Source: Lewinellaceae bacterium (GTDB taxonomy: Bacteria > Bacteroidota > Bacteroidia > Chitinophagales > Saprospiraceae). From it: a DNA stretch of 64,000 bases. The notes below the pieces were generated by a model, which worked only from the letters and a program-made list of their open reading frames with translations, ran no database searches and had not been told where the DNA came from. The stretch lies in the NCBI GenBank assembly GCA_020636355.1, contig JACJYB010000013.1, positions 62,001 through 126,000 of the forward strand, read 5' to 3'. Below are positions 8,127 to 16,527 of the stretch, in pieces (positions within the stretch are counted from its first letter, which is position 1; the number at the start of each line of letters is the position of its first letter). Both the position numbers and the translations under genes were made by a program.

Positions 8127-9662
8127 ATGTCGCCAATCCTTGGAAATTTAATCAAACGTGGATTATCCCTGGGGGAAACCTTTGAATCCAGACAAATAGA
8201 TGTATCCCCAATCCATTTCCAGAAGAAAACGCTTTACCGGTTACTCCGTAAGGCCCAATCCACAACGTTCGGAAAATATTATGGATTCCGCGACCTGATG
8301 CGCTCACCGGACATCATCAAAAGTTATCAGCAGACTGTCCCACTGTACACCTATGATCAGATGTACAACCGATGGTGGCATATGAGTCTGAAACAAATCG
8401 ATAACGTATCCTGGCCGGAGAAGGTGAAATATTTTGCCCTATCCAGCGGAACCTCAGGGGCTCCAAGCAAATACATTCCCATTACAGAGGACCTGCAAAA
8501 GTCCATGCGCCGGGGAGGTCTCCGAATGTTTTTTGCTCTATCCCAATTTAATGTGGACCCCGCCTTATTCACCAAATCGATGATGATGCTGGGAGGAAGC
8601 AGTGACCTTCAGAATAGCAGTGGTTATTTCGCCGGGGACCTGAGTGGAATCAATGCAAATAAATTGCCCCTTTGGTTGAGGGCTTATTATAAACCTGGAG
8701 CAGAGATAGCCCAATTGGCAGATTGGGATTCAAGACTGGATCGTATAGCCAGAAATGCCAAAGAATGGGATATCGGGTTTTTAGTAGGCATCCCCTCCTG
8801 GTTACAACTGATGATGGATCGCATTATTCATTATCATGGAGTTGATACGATTCATGACGTTTGGCCCAATCTGGAAGTATGCGTCCATGGCGGCGTGGCT
8901 TTTGAACCTTATCGCAAAAGCATGGAAAAATACTTTGCCAGGCCATTGATCTATATGGACAGTTATCTTGCCTCTGAAGGGTTTATTGCCTTTCAGAGCC
9001 GGCCGGAAACTCAGGCGATGAAACTCCTGCTGAACAATGGCATATTTCTGGAGTTTATCCCTTACACCGACGAAAATTTTGATGCCGAAGGAAACATGAT
9101 CGGTCAGCCGCACGCCCTTTCGATCGACCAGGTGGTAGAAGGTGAAAATTATGCCTTGTTATTATCCACTTCAGGTGGAGCATGGAGGTATCTCATCGGC
9201 GATACTGTCCGTTTTACGGATGTTGCCCGTTCAGAGATCATCATAACCGGGCGAACCAAGCATTTTCTGAGTGTCTGCGGTGAACACGTTTCGGTGGATA
9301 ATATGAATCAGGTTATCCAACAATTGGAAGAGGATTTTAACGTGTACATTCCTGAATTTACTGCCGGAGCTGTTCAATCGGGTAACCGGCACGCACATCG
9401 GTGGTACATTGGTATGGAACCGATGATAGATCCGGAAAAAGCATTATCGGTAATCGATCAGAAAATGTGTGCTATTAATGATGATTACCGAACGGAGCGT
9501 AAACATGTATTACTCGAACCAGAGATAAACGTCATACCACCCAGGATGTTTCTAGATTTCCAAAGGCAAAAAGGTCAGTTAGGTGGCCAATACAAATTCC
9601 CACGTGTGATGCGCGGTGCTGCTTTTGCCGAATGGGAACAGTTTGTAATGAGTCATCAATAA
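8127..9662 (+). CDS. GH3 auxin-promoter family protein (acyl-adenylating enzyme)
   Basis: 511 residues, full length for bacterial GH3 proteins. The ATP/phosphate-binding motif LSSGTSGAPSKYIPIT is near residues 107-122. YMDSYLASEGF and WRYLIGDTVRFTD match the second and third adenylation motifs of the ANL/GH3 superfamily. A C-terminal domain starts after ITGRTKHFLSVCGEH. Plant members conjugate amino acids to jasmonate or auxin; bacterial members are likely to adenylate a carboxylic acid and pass it to an amine, with unknown substrates. There is no signal peptide, so it is cytoplasmic. It stands alone on its strand between two minus-strand genes. Confidence 0.87.
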   Translation: MSPILGNLIKRGLSLGETFESRQIDVSPIHFQKKTLYRLLRKAQSTTFGKYYGFRDLMRSPDIIKSYQQTVPLYTYDQMYNRWWHMSLKQIDNVSWPEKVKYFALSSGTSGAPSKYIPITEDLQKSMRRGGLRMFFALSQFNVDPALFTKSMMMLGGSSDLQNSSGYFAGDLSGINANKLPLWLRAYYKPGAEIAQLADWDSRLDRIARNAKEWDIGFLVGIPSWLQLMMDRIIHYHGVDTIHDVWPNLEVCVHGGVAFEPYRKSMEKYFARPLIYMDSYLASEGFIAFQSRPETQAMKLLLNNGIFLEFIPYTDENFDAEGNMIGQPHALSIDQVVEGENYALLLSTSGGAWRYLIGDTVRFTDVARSEIIITGRTKHFLSVCGEHVSVDNMNQVIQQLEEDFNVYIPEFTAGAVQSGNRHAHRWYIGMEPMIDPEKALSVIDQKMCAINDDYRTERKHVLLEPEINVIPPRMFLDFQRQKGQLGGQYKFPRVMRGAAFAEWEQFVMSHQ

Positions 9663-9754
9663 ATATTCGTAACCCACTTCCTATCAATTAAAGGACTACA
9701 CCAAAAGATATACGATCATTTTATAAGGTATCAAATACTTAAGCCGTAAAAGGA

Positions 9755-12700
9755 TTAATGCTGTTGTACTTTTGCATAGTCTACTAAGTTAAGTAAGTCG
9801 GATAATGCACGATTATAAAATCCATCCACCTGACTCGCATAACCTGGAATAGTCAACATTTTATCAACCATTGGATATTGGGATAAATCAATTTTACCCA
9901 CTTCAATCAAGGCATTTCTAACGTCCAAAAGCATTTCTTCTTGGGATGAATAGGTTTTCCCTTCAAAATACTTTGAAGCAATGCTTTTATTTGTCGATGA
10001 TACCGTGTGATCCAGGGGAATATCTGTAACTGCATATTTATTTTGATCTATAGAATATAAACTCATTTCGTATTCCGGGTTGACTTGTTTTAATGCAAGT
10101 TGCATTTTATTCATTACCACTTGCATTTGTTCCATCATATCAGCCAAGTCATTTTGATTTATTCCTACTGCGGTATTGATCATTTTAATCCATTCCTTAC
10201 CATCGGATTCATCCCAGGCGACTCCTACGATTCGTTTGTAATCATTGACTTTCATCTGGTCGGAAGCTACCGCTATGCCCAGCCCATCAAAGTCTCCGGA
10301 TGGCAAGATATAATCCCCTTTGTGTACAACTCCGCGAACTTTTACTGGCACCTGCCCCATAAAACCAACTTTTTCATATTCATTTTCATTTTCAAGTTTT
10401 GGCATTTTTCCAACGACTGCCGGGGCTGCGGAAATAACCATATAATGTTCAGCTAAATCAAATGTTTTAGAAATTTCACCAGCTCTTACACCAACAATAT
10501 CTCCATAACTCATGACTTCCTCAATATTCTGTTTATGCAGAAACTCTGCGTAATCGCCGGCTTGGGATTGAAAGGCTACTCCATGATTTGCGAAGGAAAA
10601 ACCTACGTAAATTGACAGATTTGCAGATGCAACAACGAGTCCTAACAGGGCCACAAATATATCCTCCGGATCTAAAATACTGGCCACAGATGAGGCAACC
10701 TCAATCGCGGATCGAACAACTTCAATTCCAAGTAAAATAACTTGAACCGTAAACTCCCAATTGACCGCCACATTCGGACCAGGTGCAAAATTTGTTGAAA
10801 CCATATTATACTTCTGGCTACTTGCCAAAGTTGCTGAATTCATTTCCGAGGTCCCTGTTTTATTTTCCGCTCCTGTATTATTACCCAAGGCAGAAGAAAT
10901 AGCATCAATAAAGTCGATGCTTCCATTATCCTTTCCCGTCGGCGGGTTAAATAATTGTGAAACAGCACTTGTTAATCCTGGAAGGACTACATCTGAAACA
11001 GATTGCCCTTCTATTCTGCCACGCATATCCGTATTATCCCAAAATGAAATGAAATTATTTTCTGAGTTCGCTTCGGTTTCATTAACCTGAATAGCAATGC
11101 CCTGCTTGCCACCTTTGACCAACAACGGGTAACTTGAAATCTGGCCTTCGTCACCCTCAATGGGAACGGGAGGTTCTATGGCCATTGCCCCAAGGACTTT
11201 AGCATACCGATTATCAAATTCTCCATAGATAAGGGGTATATCTCCTTCGCCAATATATAAACGGTGGCTATCGGTGACATTTGATCCAGAAGAATTACCT
11301 ATTAAAATATTATTGCTACCCTTGCTATCTTCTCCGGCAGCGTAACCAATCAATATGTTGTAATTCCCTGTACTTGAGCTTCCCGCATAGGCACCAAGTG
11401 CTGTACTTGTTATGGAATTGGTGTTTAAGGCTAATGCATTATATCCGATGGCCGTATTCAAGCTTCCAGAAACGGAGCTAAACAGAGAATTATACCCCAG
11501 GGATGTATTAAAATGACCTTGTTTATTAAATAGTGACGATTGCCATCCGACAGAAGTATTGCCATGTCCATCTATATTGGAATGACTTGAACTCCAGCCG
11601 ATCGCCGTATTGCCGTAGCCGGTCGTATTATAAAATAACGCTTCATTTCCAATAGCAATATTCTGGGAACCGTGTTCATTAAAATAAGACGATAGAAAAC
11701 CGATGGCGATATTTTGAATCCCATCAATGTTTGAACCCAATGCCCCATTGCCTAATCCAACATTTTGAATGCCGGAGATATTATGTCTTAGTACACTATT
11801 CCCAACGCCCAAATTAATATTGCCGCTTTCATTCTCTGACAACACATCATTTCCAATGGCAACGTTATGGACATTTTCATTGGTCCCACGTTTCAAAAGC
11901 GTATTTTCTCCGATTGCAATATTCCCATCGTTATTTGGAAAATAGAGCCTGGTCCAACTGGAATCTTTACTCCTGGTCAGTACTAAACTTTCATTACTTC
12001 CCAAAGAGAATCTAATTTTATCTTCATTAGGGTTTCTTTCCGTCTCCACTTTGGTATTCCCGTCACTATCCTGGATGAAGCTTCCTCCACTGCCGCTGCT
12101 TCCTCCTAACTCTTTCCAACTAGCAGAATTCCTGTACCACAAACTTTCCGTATTGTTGTCAAAAACCAGCAGTCCCTGGACCGGACTGACAATATTGTTA
12201 CGTTGAGCCGTGGTCATCCTGGGCAATAACAATCCTTTCGAGGTGGAGCTGAGGTCAAGTAATGCACTGCTATTAGGAATGAGGGTTCCTATGCCCACAG
12301 CACCTCCTTCGTAGAGCGTCAAGGCCTGCACCCCACGGATTTTGAACGTCATCCGGTCAGGGGTTGAGGCAGTATGACCTTCGATGGCAAATCGTTGAAG
12401 TCCTCCTTCTACAAAGCTCAAAACATCGGCTTGTTCCCCACCCCATTCGACTTGCAGGCGTGTGTTGGGAACAGCAGTCCCTATGCCCAGGTTTCCCTGG
12501 TCATAATGAATGCCTTTTGCATTTGTTTTCCAAAATGAGTCCCCCTGGTCTCCTTTATCTCCTTTGGGGCCAACAGCGCCAGTATCACCTTTATCGCCTT
12601 TTACTCCCTGAGGCCCAGTGTCACCCTGTAGTCCTTGCGCCCCGGCAGGACCCATATCTCCTTTATCGCCTTTTGCTCCCTGAGGTCCGGTGTCACCCTG

Positions 12701-13582
12701 CAGTCCTTGCACCCCGGCAGGTCCCGTATCTCCCTTATCGCCCTTCGGACCAACAGCGCCGGTATCTCCTTTATCGCCTTTTGCTCCCTGAGGCCCAGTG
12801 TCACCCTGTAGTCCTTGCGCCCCGCCAGGACCCACATCTCCTTTATCGCCTTTGGGACCAACAGCGCCGGTATCTCCTTTATCACCTTTTGCTCCCTGAG
12901 GCCCAGTGTCACCCTGTAATCCTTGCGCCCCGCCAGGACCCGCATCGCCTTTATCGCCTTTAGGGCCAACAGCGCCGATATCTCCTTTATCACCTTTTGC
13001 TCCCTGAGGTCCAGTATCACCCTGGAGACCTTGCATCCCGGCAGGTCCCGCATCTCCTTTTTCGCCTTGCAATCCCTGTGGCCCGGCTTCACCCTGGAGT
13101 CCTTGCGGACCAGGGTCACCCTTTTCGCCCTTTGCACCAGGTTGTCCTTGTGGGCCAGCAGGTCCCGGAAGCGAGCTACCTGATGTTGTGGCGTAGAATG
13201 CATAAGGTACAGCCAATAACTGCGAAGTACTGCTGATGGTATATTCTGTACCTCCTTCCGTATCCGTCTCGGTTTGTAAAAAGAAGATACCGGATTCCCA
13301 ATGGATGTCACCGATCGAACCAGCCAATGGTGTACCATCCCCGATCTGTAGCGAGACCAATCCATTTTGATTGGAAATGGGTGTATGTCTTTCCTGATAA
13401 ACAATTGGCCCATCAGGTGCGCCTTGATGGATGCTGATCTGCATTCCGATGGAGGCATTGTTAATTAATTCGTTAGAGGCATTGCGGATTACAGCCTGAA
13501 AACTCACTTTATCCGGAGATTGAGCCCAATCTTGAATAACAAAAATTAATAGCACTGCAATGGTTGAAAGAATGCGTTTCAT
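9755..13582 (-). CDS. composite surface fibre: collagen-like stalk, YadA-like head repeats, G2-like tail
   Basis: 1275 residues. Signal peptide about 1-20 (ends WAQS); then a beta-rich domain (VSFQAVIRNASNELI...) common at the start of Bacteroidota fibre proteins. Residues about 140-347 are Gly-X-Y collagen repeats with a 36-residue higher-order period. Around 440-490 is the LLLPRMTTAQRNNI / LWYRNSASWKEL module. About 550-775 are YadA head-type repeats (NTAIGWSS, NTSVGWQS, NTAIGYNA). A hydrophobic stretch around 955-1000 follows, then DYAEFLHK ... GFMGQVPVKVRG ... GDYILPSGDFDGLG, which resembles the peptidase G2 (phage appendage self-cleaving) domain. The end is helical. No T9SS sorting domain is seen. 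A trimeric adhesive fibre is inferred. The T9SS protein gene upstream (13634-14116) is 51 bp away on the same strand. Confidence 0.8.
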   Translation of the reverse strand: MKRILSTIAVLLIFVIQDWAQSPDKVSFQAVIRNASNELINNASIGMQISIHQGAPDGPIVYQERHTPISNQNGLVSLQIGDGTPLAGSIGDIHWESGIFFLQTETDTEGGTEYTISSTSQLLAVPYAFYATTSGSSLPGPAGPQGQPGAKGEKGDPGPQGLQGEAGPQGLQGEKGDAGPAGMQGLQGDTGPQGAKGDKGDIGAVGPKGDKGDAGPGGAQGLQGDTGPQGAKGDKGDTGAVGPKGDKGDVGPGGAQGLQGDTGPQGAKGDKGDTGAVGPKGDKGDTGPAGVQGLQGDTGPQGAKGDKGDMGPAGAQGLQGDTGPQGVKGDKGDTGAVGPKGDKGDQGDSFWKTNAKGIHYDQGNLGIGTAVPNTRLQVEWGGEQADVLSFVEGGLQRFAIEGHTASTPDRMTFKIRGVQALTLYEGGAVGIGTLIPNSSALLDLSSTSKGLLLPRMTTAQRNNIVSPVQGLLVFDNNTESLWYRNSASWKELGGSSGSGGSFIQDSDGNTKVETERNPNEDKIRFSLGSNESLVLTRSKDSSWTRLYFPNNDGNIAIGENTLLKRGTNENVHNVAIGNDVLSENESGNINLGVGNSVLRHNISGIQNVGLGNGALGSNIDGIQNIAIGFLSSYFNEHGSQNIAIGNEALFYNTTGYGNTAIGWSSSHSNIDGHGNTSVGWQSSLFNKQGHFNTSLGYNSLFSSVSGSLNTAIGYNALALNTNSITSTALGAYAGSSSTGNYNILIGYAAGEDSKGSNNILIGNSSGSNVTDSHRLYIGEGDIPLIYGEFDNRYAKVLGAMAIEPPVPIEGDEGQISSYPLLVKGGKQGIAIQVNETEANSENNFISFWDNTDMRGRIEGQSVSDVVLPGLTSAVSQLFNPPTGKDNGSIDFIDAISSALGNNTGAENKTGTSEMNSATLASSQKYNMVSTNFAPGPNVAVNWEFTVQVILLGIEVVRSAIEVASSVASILDPEDIFVALLGLVVASANLSIYVGFSFANHGVAFQSQAGDYAEFLHKQNIEEVMSYGDIVGVRAGEISKTFDLAEHYMVISAAPAVVGKMPKLENENEYEKVGFMGQVPVKVRGVVHKGDYILPSGDFDGLGIAVASDQMKVNDYKRIVGVAWDESDGKEWIKMINTAVGINQNDLADMMEQMQVVMNKMQLALKQVNPEYEMSLYSIDQNKYAVTDIPLDHTVSSTNKSIASKYFEGKTYSSQEEMLLDVRNALIEVGKIDLSQYPMVDKMLTIPGYASQVDGFYNRALSDLLNLVDYAKVQQH
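11265..11930 (-). repeat. YadA head-like coding repeats
   Basis: This part of the fibre gene encodes about nine repeats of roughly 23-26 residues with the pattern N-x-A-I-G-x-x-[AS]-L/S, for example NIAIGNEALFYNTTGYG and NTAIGWSSSHSNIDGHG. Such left-handed parallel beta-roll repeats make the head of trimeric autotransporter adhesins. The DNA copies have diverged, so the repeat is clear only at protein level. Confidence 0.7.
12542..13165 (-). repeat. collagen-like coding repeats, 108-bp period
   Basis: Gly-X-Y triplets run without interruption from about residue 140 to 347 of the fibre. Residues 179-346 consist of four 36-residue units plus one 24-residue unit, each built on GLQGDTGPQGAKGDKGD. 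The DNA units are nearly identical, so recent duplication and length change by slippage or unequal recombination are likely. Lysine-aspartate pairs (KGDKGD) replace hydroxyproline as stabilisers, as in other bacterial collagens. Confidence 0.85.
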
Positions 13583-13633
13583 TGGTTCTGAGGTTATTGG
13601 CGTTATAAATTGGTTCTTTTATTCAGATTAAGA

Positions 13634-14116
13634 TTAATTCAGTTTTAACACTTGAAATGTTTTTAAACGGCGGCCATTTTGATATATGGTAAGCAAATAA
13701 ATACCATCTGCATATTGTGGCAAATCGATAATGGTGCTATTGGTTAAAATTTCTTCGGATTGTAATATCCTGCCAAAAACATCCATCACCTGGTATTTTA
13801 AACCGTTGACAATTTCACTTTCAATGTTCATTGAAAAAGAAGTTGAAAACGGGTTGGGATAAATTCGGGCAAAAGATAATCCATCAAACAATTTTACATC
13901 TGTGACAATGGTCGCCTGGAAAGGATGTTGCAGGCCCTGTGCTACACTGCCACTCTGCATCGTAACGCTTGTATAATCTATTTGACCGACCGAATAACTG
14001 ATTGCACCGGAATTAGCCTGGGCATCTCCACCTGTGGCAACTACATTTGACTGGGCTGCCAGGACATTAATTAGGAGGATATGGAAGTTTACTAAGAAAA
14101 CAATTCTCTTAATCAT
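13634..14116 (-). CDS. small T9SS type A sorting domain protein
   Basis: 160 residues. Signal peptide about 1-21 (ends AAQS). The segment NVVATGGDAQANSGAISYSVGQIDY is a short beta module often found in Bacteroidota proteins with this build. From about residue 83 it is a T9SS type A C-terminal domain: IYPNPFSTSFSMNIES, YQVMDVFGRILQSE, DGIYLLTIYQNGRR and the lysine-rich end. It should be exported through Sec, moved over the outer membrane by T9SS and attached or released. It precedes the fibre gene by 51 bp on the same strand, so the two may form an operon. Confidence 0.85.
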   Translation of the reverse strand: MIKRIVFLVNFHILLINVLAAQSNVVATGGDAQANSGAISYSVGQIDYTSVTMQSGSVAQGLQHPFQATIVTDVKLFDGLSFARIYPNPFSTSFSMNIESEIVNGLKYQVMDVFGRILQSEEILTNSTIIDLPQYADGIYLLTIYQNGRRLKTFQVLKLN

Positions 14117-14404
14117 AGGACACCGATGATTTTATTTTGCAAACCAAAAATGAAAATTGATGGGTATAGAGATAAAAATCAGTGGGGTGAATATTGGTCC
14201 TTCGGGTGTTAGAAGGATGCAGTTGAAACAATATAACTTATTCCAGGTGAATTTTTGCATCGCCCCACAAAAAATTTATAGGAGGTTTTGCAGATAATGC
14301 CCTCAAGGGAATAGATAACCACACTTTAATTATCAATTTCTTATCCTATTGCATATTACCCTCGAATAATTACAAATTTCCTGGTATAGAATCCGGAGAT
14401 TGGT
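14117..14404. other. intergenic stretch, no gene seen
   Basis: Between the T9SS protein start and the tandem repeat. AT-rich, with stop codons in all frames and no recognisable RNA. It must contain the promoter of the minus-strand T9SS/fibre pair, but I cannot place it with confidence. Confidence 0.5.
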
Positions 14405-14650
14405 CTGGGAAGGACTTCGTTGATCCCGGTAAGGGTTGTCCTGCAATACCTTTTTGTCCATGGCTTAGCGCAATGGTTTTTTATTTCCTTCTTCCGGTCT
14501 CAAGCATGGCTTGGCCCGGCTGTCGGCCGGGATGGACTTCGTCGATCCCGGTGAGGGGAGGTCCTGCAATACCTTTTTGTCCATTGCTTAGTGCAATGGT
14601 TTTTTATTTCCTTCTTCCGGTCTCAAGCATGGCTTGGCCCGGCTGTCGGA
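14405..14650. repeat. two-copy 123-bp tandem repeat beside tRNA-Ser
   Basis: Copy 1 is about 14405-14527 and copy 2 about 14528-14650. Both contain GCAATACCTTTTTGTCC (14443-14459; 14566-14582), a hairpin (14458-14476; 14581-14599), TTTTTTATTTCC (14477-14488; 14600-14611) and TCTCAAGCATGGCTTGGCCC. In copy 2 the hairpin CCATTGC-TTAGT-GCAATGG is perfect; in copy 1 one stem pair is lost. Each copy therefore looks like a plus-strand terminator. Open frames here are by-products of the repeat. Confidence 0.8.
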
Positions 14651-14691
14651 AATAAAAAAGTCCCGCCATTGGCGGGACAAAAAGGTATTGC
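14566..14691. repeat. quasi-palindrome of the tRNA-Ser terminator module
   Basis: The outer arms GCAATACCTTTTTGTCC (14566-14582) and its exact reverse complement (14675-14691) are 17 bp long; the inner arms TTTTTTATTTCC (14600-14611) and GGAAATAAAAAA (14648-14659) are 12 bp, also exact. Between the outer and inner arms lie two different hairpins. The right outer arm begins at the last base of the tRNA. The tRNA terminator module therefore exists in inverted copies with unrelated stem sequences. Confidence 0.75.
14647..14680 (-). terminator. Rho-independent terminator of tRNA-Ser
   Basis: Read on the minus strand, 11 bases after the tRNA: stem GTCCCGCC, loop AAT, stem GGCGGGAC, then TTTTTTATTTCC. 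The 8-bp GC-rich stem and T run are a textbook intrinsic terminator. Confidence 0.85.
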
Positions 14692-14779
14692 GGTGGAGGC
14701 GGGATTCGAACCCGCGGTACCCCTTTCGAAGTACGACGGTTTAGCAAACCGTTGGTTTCAGCCACTCACCCACTCCACC
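14691..14779 (-). tRNA. tRNA-Ser(GCU)
   Basis: 89 nt, the long-variable-arm size of tRNA-Ser. Acceptor strands GGTGGAG (14779-14773) and CTCCACC (14698-14692) pair fully; the discriminator base is G (14691). The anticodon stem-loop reads ACGGTTTGCTAAACCGT with anticodon GCT, decoding AGC/AGU. The T arm contains GGGTTCGAATCCC. CCA is not encoded and must be added after transcription. It lies downstream of dnaA on the same strand, followed by its own terminator. Confidence 0.95.
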
Positions 14780-14830
14780 GGGTGTTTGTCTGAATTGTGG
14801 GTTGGCAAAGATAACTTATTGCCTAAAATA

Positions 14831-16237
14831 TCAATAAGCCAAAGTCATTTTAATTTTTTTCTCGAGAGACTGCATCGAGCTGCGAAACTCCTGATCGGTA
14901 TCCAGCAAATCCTGAACAGCTTTAATGGCATAGATGACCGTACTATGATCTCGTCCACCAAACTCTTCTCCAATAGCTTTGAGGGGCTCATCGGTAAGAT
15001 TTTTAGACAAATACATAGCCACTTGCCTGGCCATTACGACTTCTCGTTTGCGGGTTTTGCTACTTATCCGGGCCACCGGCAAACCAAAGTGCTCTGCGAC
15101 TATATTCTGGATGTTGGCAACATTGATCTCTTTATGCTGGCGCTGGACAAAATTTTGAATCACTTCCTTGGCCAGTTCGACCGTAATCTTCTTATTATTA
15201 AGAGAAGCCTGAGCAACCAGGCTGATCAACACGCCTTCCAATTCCCGGACATTGCTATTGACATGGTAACAAATGTATTCCAATACTTTTTCCGGGATAC
15301 TCGTCCTTTCTTTTTCTGCTTTTTTATGAAGAATCGCGATGCGTGTTTCCAGATCCGGAATTTGCAAGTCTGCATTGAGGCCCCACTTAAATCTGGATAT
15401 CAACCGTTCTTCCAGGCCATCCAAATCCTTGGGAGGCCGGTCTGAAGTGAGTACGATCTGCTTCTGACTCTGATGCAGCTGGTTGAAGATGTGAAAGAAA
15501 ATTTCCTGCGTTTTGGTTCGGTTGGCCAGAAACTGAATGTCATCAACTATCAATACGTCCACCAACTGGTAAAAGTTGATCAGATCGTTGATGGAATTGT
15601 TTTTAATGGCTTGGATGATCTGATTGGAAAACTTTTCAATGCTAACATAAAGGACGGTTTTATTCGAGCCATTTTGAACAATGGCGTTACCAATGGCATG
15701 TGCCAAATGGGTTTTACCTAATCCAACATCTCCAAAGATCACCAAAGGATTAAAAGCAGTCGCTCCCGGGCGATCAGCAACGGCGATTCCCGCACTGCGA
15801 GCGAGGCGATTGCAATCTCCTTCAACAAACGTATCAAAAGTGTACCATGAATTTAACTGAGGATCTACGCGCATCTTTTTGATACCCGGGATTACAAATG
15901 GGTTTTGAATCTGATTTGCGTTGATCATCTCTACATCTTCATTGATCCAACTTCCGCCGCGCTGCGATTCGCTGGCTTGTTGATCCAGAAGTATCTGGTA
16001 TTCCAGTCTACCTTTATCTCCTAATTCAGATTTGATGGTTTTCTTGAGAAGTCCTAGATAGTGTTCTTCCAACCATTCGTAAAAAAATTGGTTGGGGACT
16101 TGTATGGTAAGTATGTCATTATCCAGACGTACCGGCTTGATCGGCTCAAACCAGGTCTTGAAACTCTGCATTGAAACGTTTTCGCGGATCTGTTGCAGAC
16201 AATTTTCCCAGACTGTTGTACGGTCCTTTGTCACCAT
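14831..16237 (-). CDS. dnaA: chromosomal replication initiator protein DnaA
   Basis: 468 residues, normal length. Domain I about 1-85 (VWENCLQQIRENVSMQSF); linker with acidic/polar residues; AAA+ domain III about 130-345 with Walker A GDVGLGKTHLAHAIGN, Walker B VLIVDDIQFL and the sensor SDRPPKDLDGLEERLISRF; DNA-binding domain IV at the C-terminus with REVVMARQVAMYL and the signature GGRDHSTVIYAIKAV. It opens the replication origin by binding DnaA boxes. There is no dnaN or other replication gene next to it, so the origin is not obviously here. Confidence 0.97.
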   Translation of the reverse strand: MVTKDRTTVWENCLQQIRENVSMQSFKTWFEPIKPVRLDNDILTIQVPNQFFYEWLEEHYLGLLKKTIKSELGDKGRLEYQILLDQQASESQRGGSWINEDVEMINANQIQNPFVIPGIKKMRVDPQLNSWYTFDTFVEGDCNRLARSAGIAVADRPGATAFNPLVIFGDVGLGKTHLAHAIGNAIVQNGSNKTVLYVSIEKFSNQIIQAIKNNSINDLINFYQLVDVLIVDDIQFLANRTKTQEIFFHIFNQLHQSQKQIVLTSDRPPKDLDGLEERLISRFKWGLNADLQIPDLETRIAILHKKAEKERTSIPEKVLEYICYHVNSNVRELEGVLISLVAQASLNNKKITVELAKEVIQNFVQRQHKEINVANIQNIVAEHFGLPVARISSKTRKREVVMARQVAMYLSKNLTDEPLKAIGEEFGGRDHSTVIYAIKAVQDLLDTDQEFRSSMQSLEKKIKMTLAY

Positions 16238-16527
16238 TCTCAGAAATTGATCCTCTTACTAACTCGTTCTTCTTCACGATCCTGGGAGCAGCATCGAATT
16301 ATCAGGTTCTACTCCTGCCCTAGCAGCGTCCAGCTTTAGACAGAGTGTAACAAAGATTGCAATTTTTTTTGATATATCGAGATCAAATCACGCAATCTTT
16401 AATATTATTTGCCTAATTTTATAATATGCTGGTTATCAACATTTTGATTATTGCCAGCCCAGCATTTTCACCCGGTTTTTTTGTTTGGGGCTGCAAGGTA
16501 AGTAAAATAATATGAAGCGGGAAGCGT
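16238..16527. other. dnaA upstream region
   Basis: 290 bp between dnaA and the metallophosphatase, both on the minus strand. It is AT-rich near 16360-16440, with one DnaA-box-like sequence TTATCAACA at 16433-16441. One box is not enough to call an origin. Reading the minus strand, AATCTTTG at about 16353-16360 is one base from the -7 element and may be the dnaA promoter. Confidence 0.4.

Noticed and set aside
12364..12963. Plus-strand frame of 199 residues across the collagen repeats
   Set aside because: It is antisense to the Gly-X-Y repeats; its repetitive product is a by-product of the repeat DNA.
12542..13165. Possible CRISPR array from regular DNA repeats
   Set aside because: Units are contiguous and code for collagen triplets; no unique spacers and no cas genes.
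12601..13458. Second minus-strand frame of 285 residues in the fibre gene
   Set aside because: Same strand but shifted frame; repetitive lysine/arginine-rich text without signal peptide or fold, inside the real fibre gene.
14473..14655. Short plus-strand frame in the tandem repeat
   Set aside because: It is created by the 123-bp duplication and its hydrophobic text repeats itself; no homology or start signal.
14591..15445. 284-residue plus-strand frame over the tRNA and the dnaA end
   Set aside because: Runs across the tRNA and antisense to dnaA domain IV; not a gene.
16238..16527. Replication origin next to dnaA
   Set aside because: Only one DnaA-box-like 9-mer (TTATCAACA) is seen, no cluster of boxes and no dnaN; not enough to call oriC.
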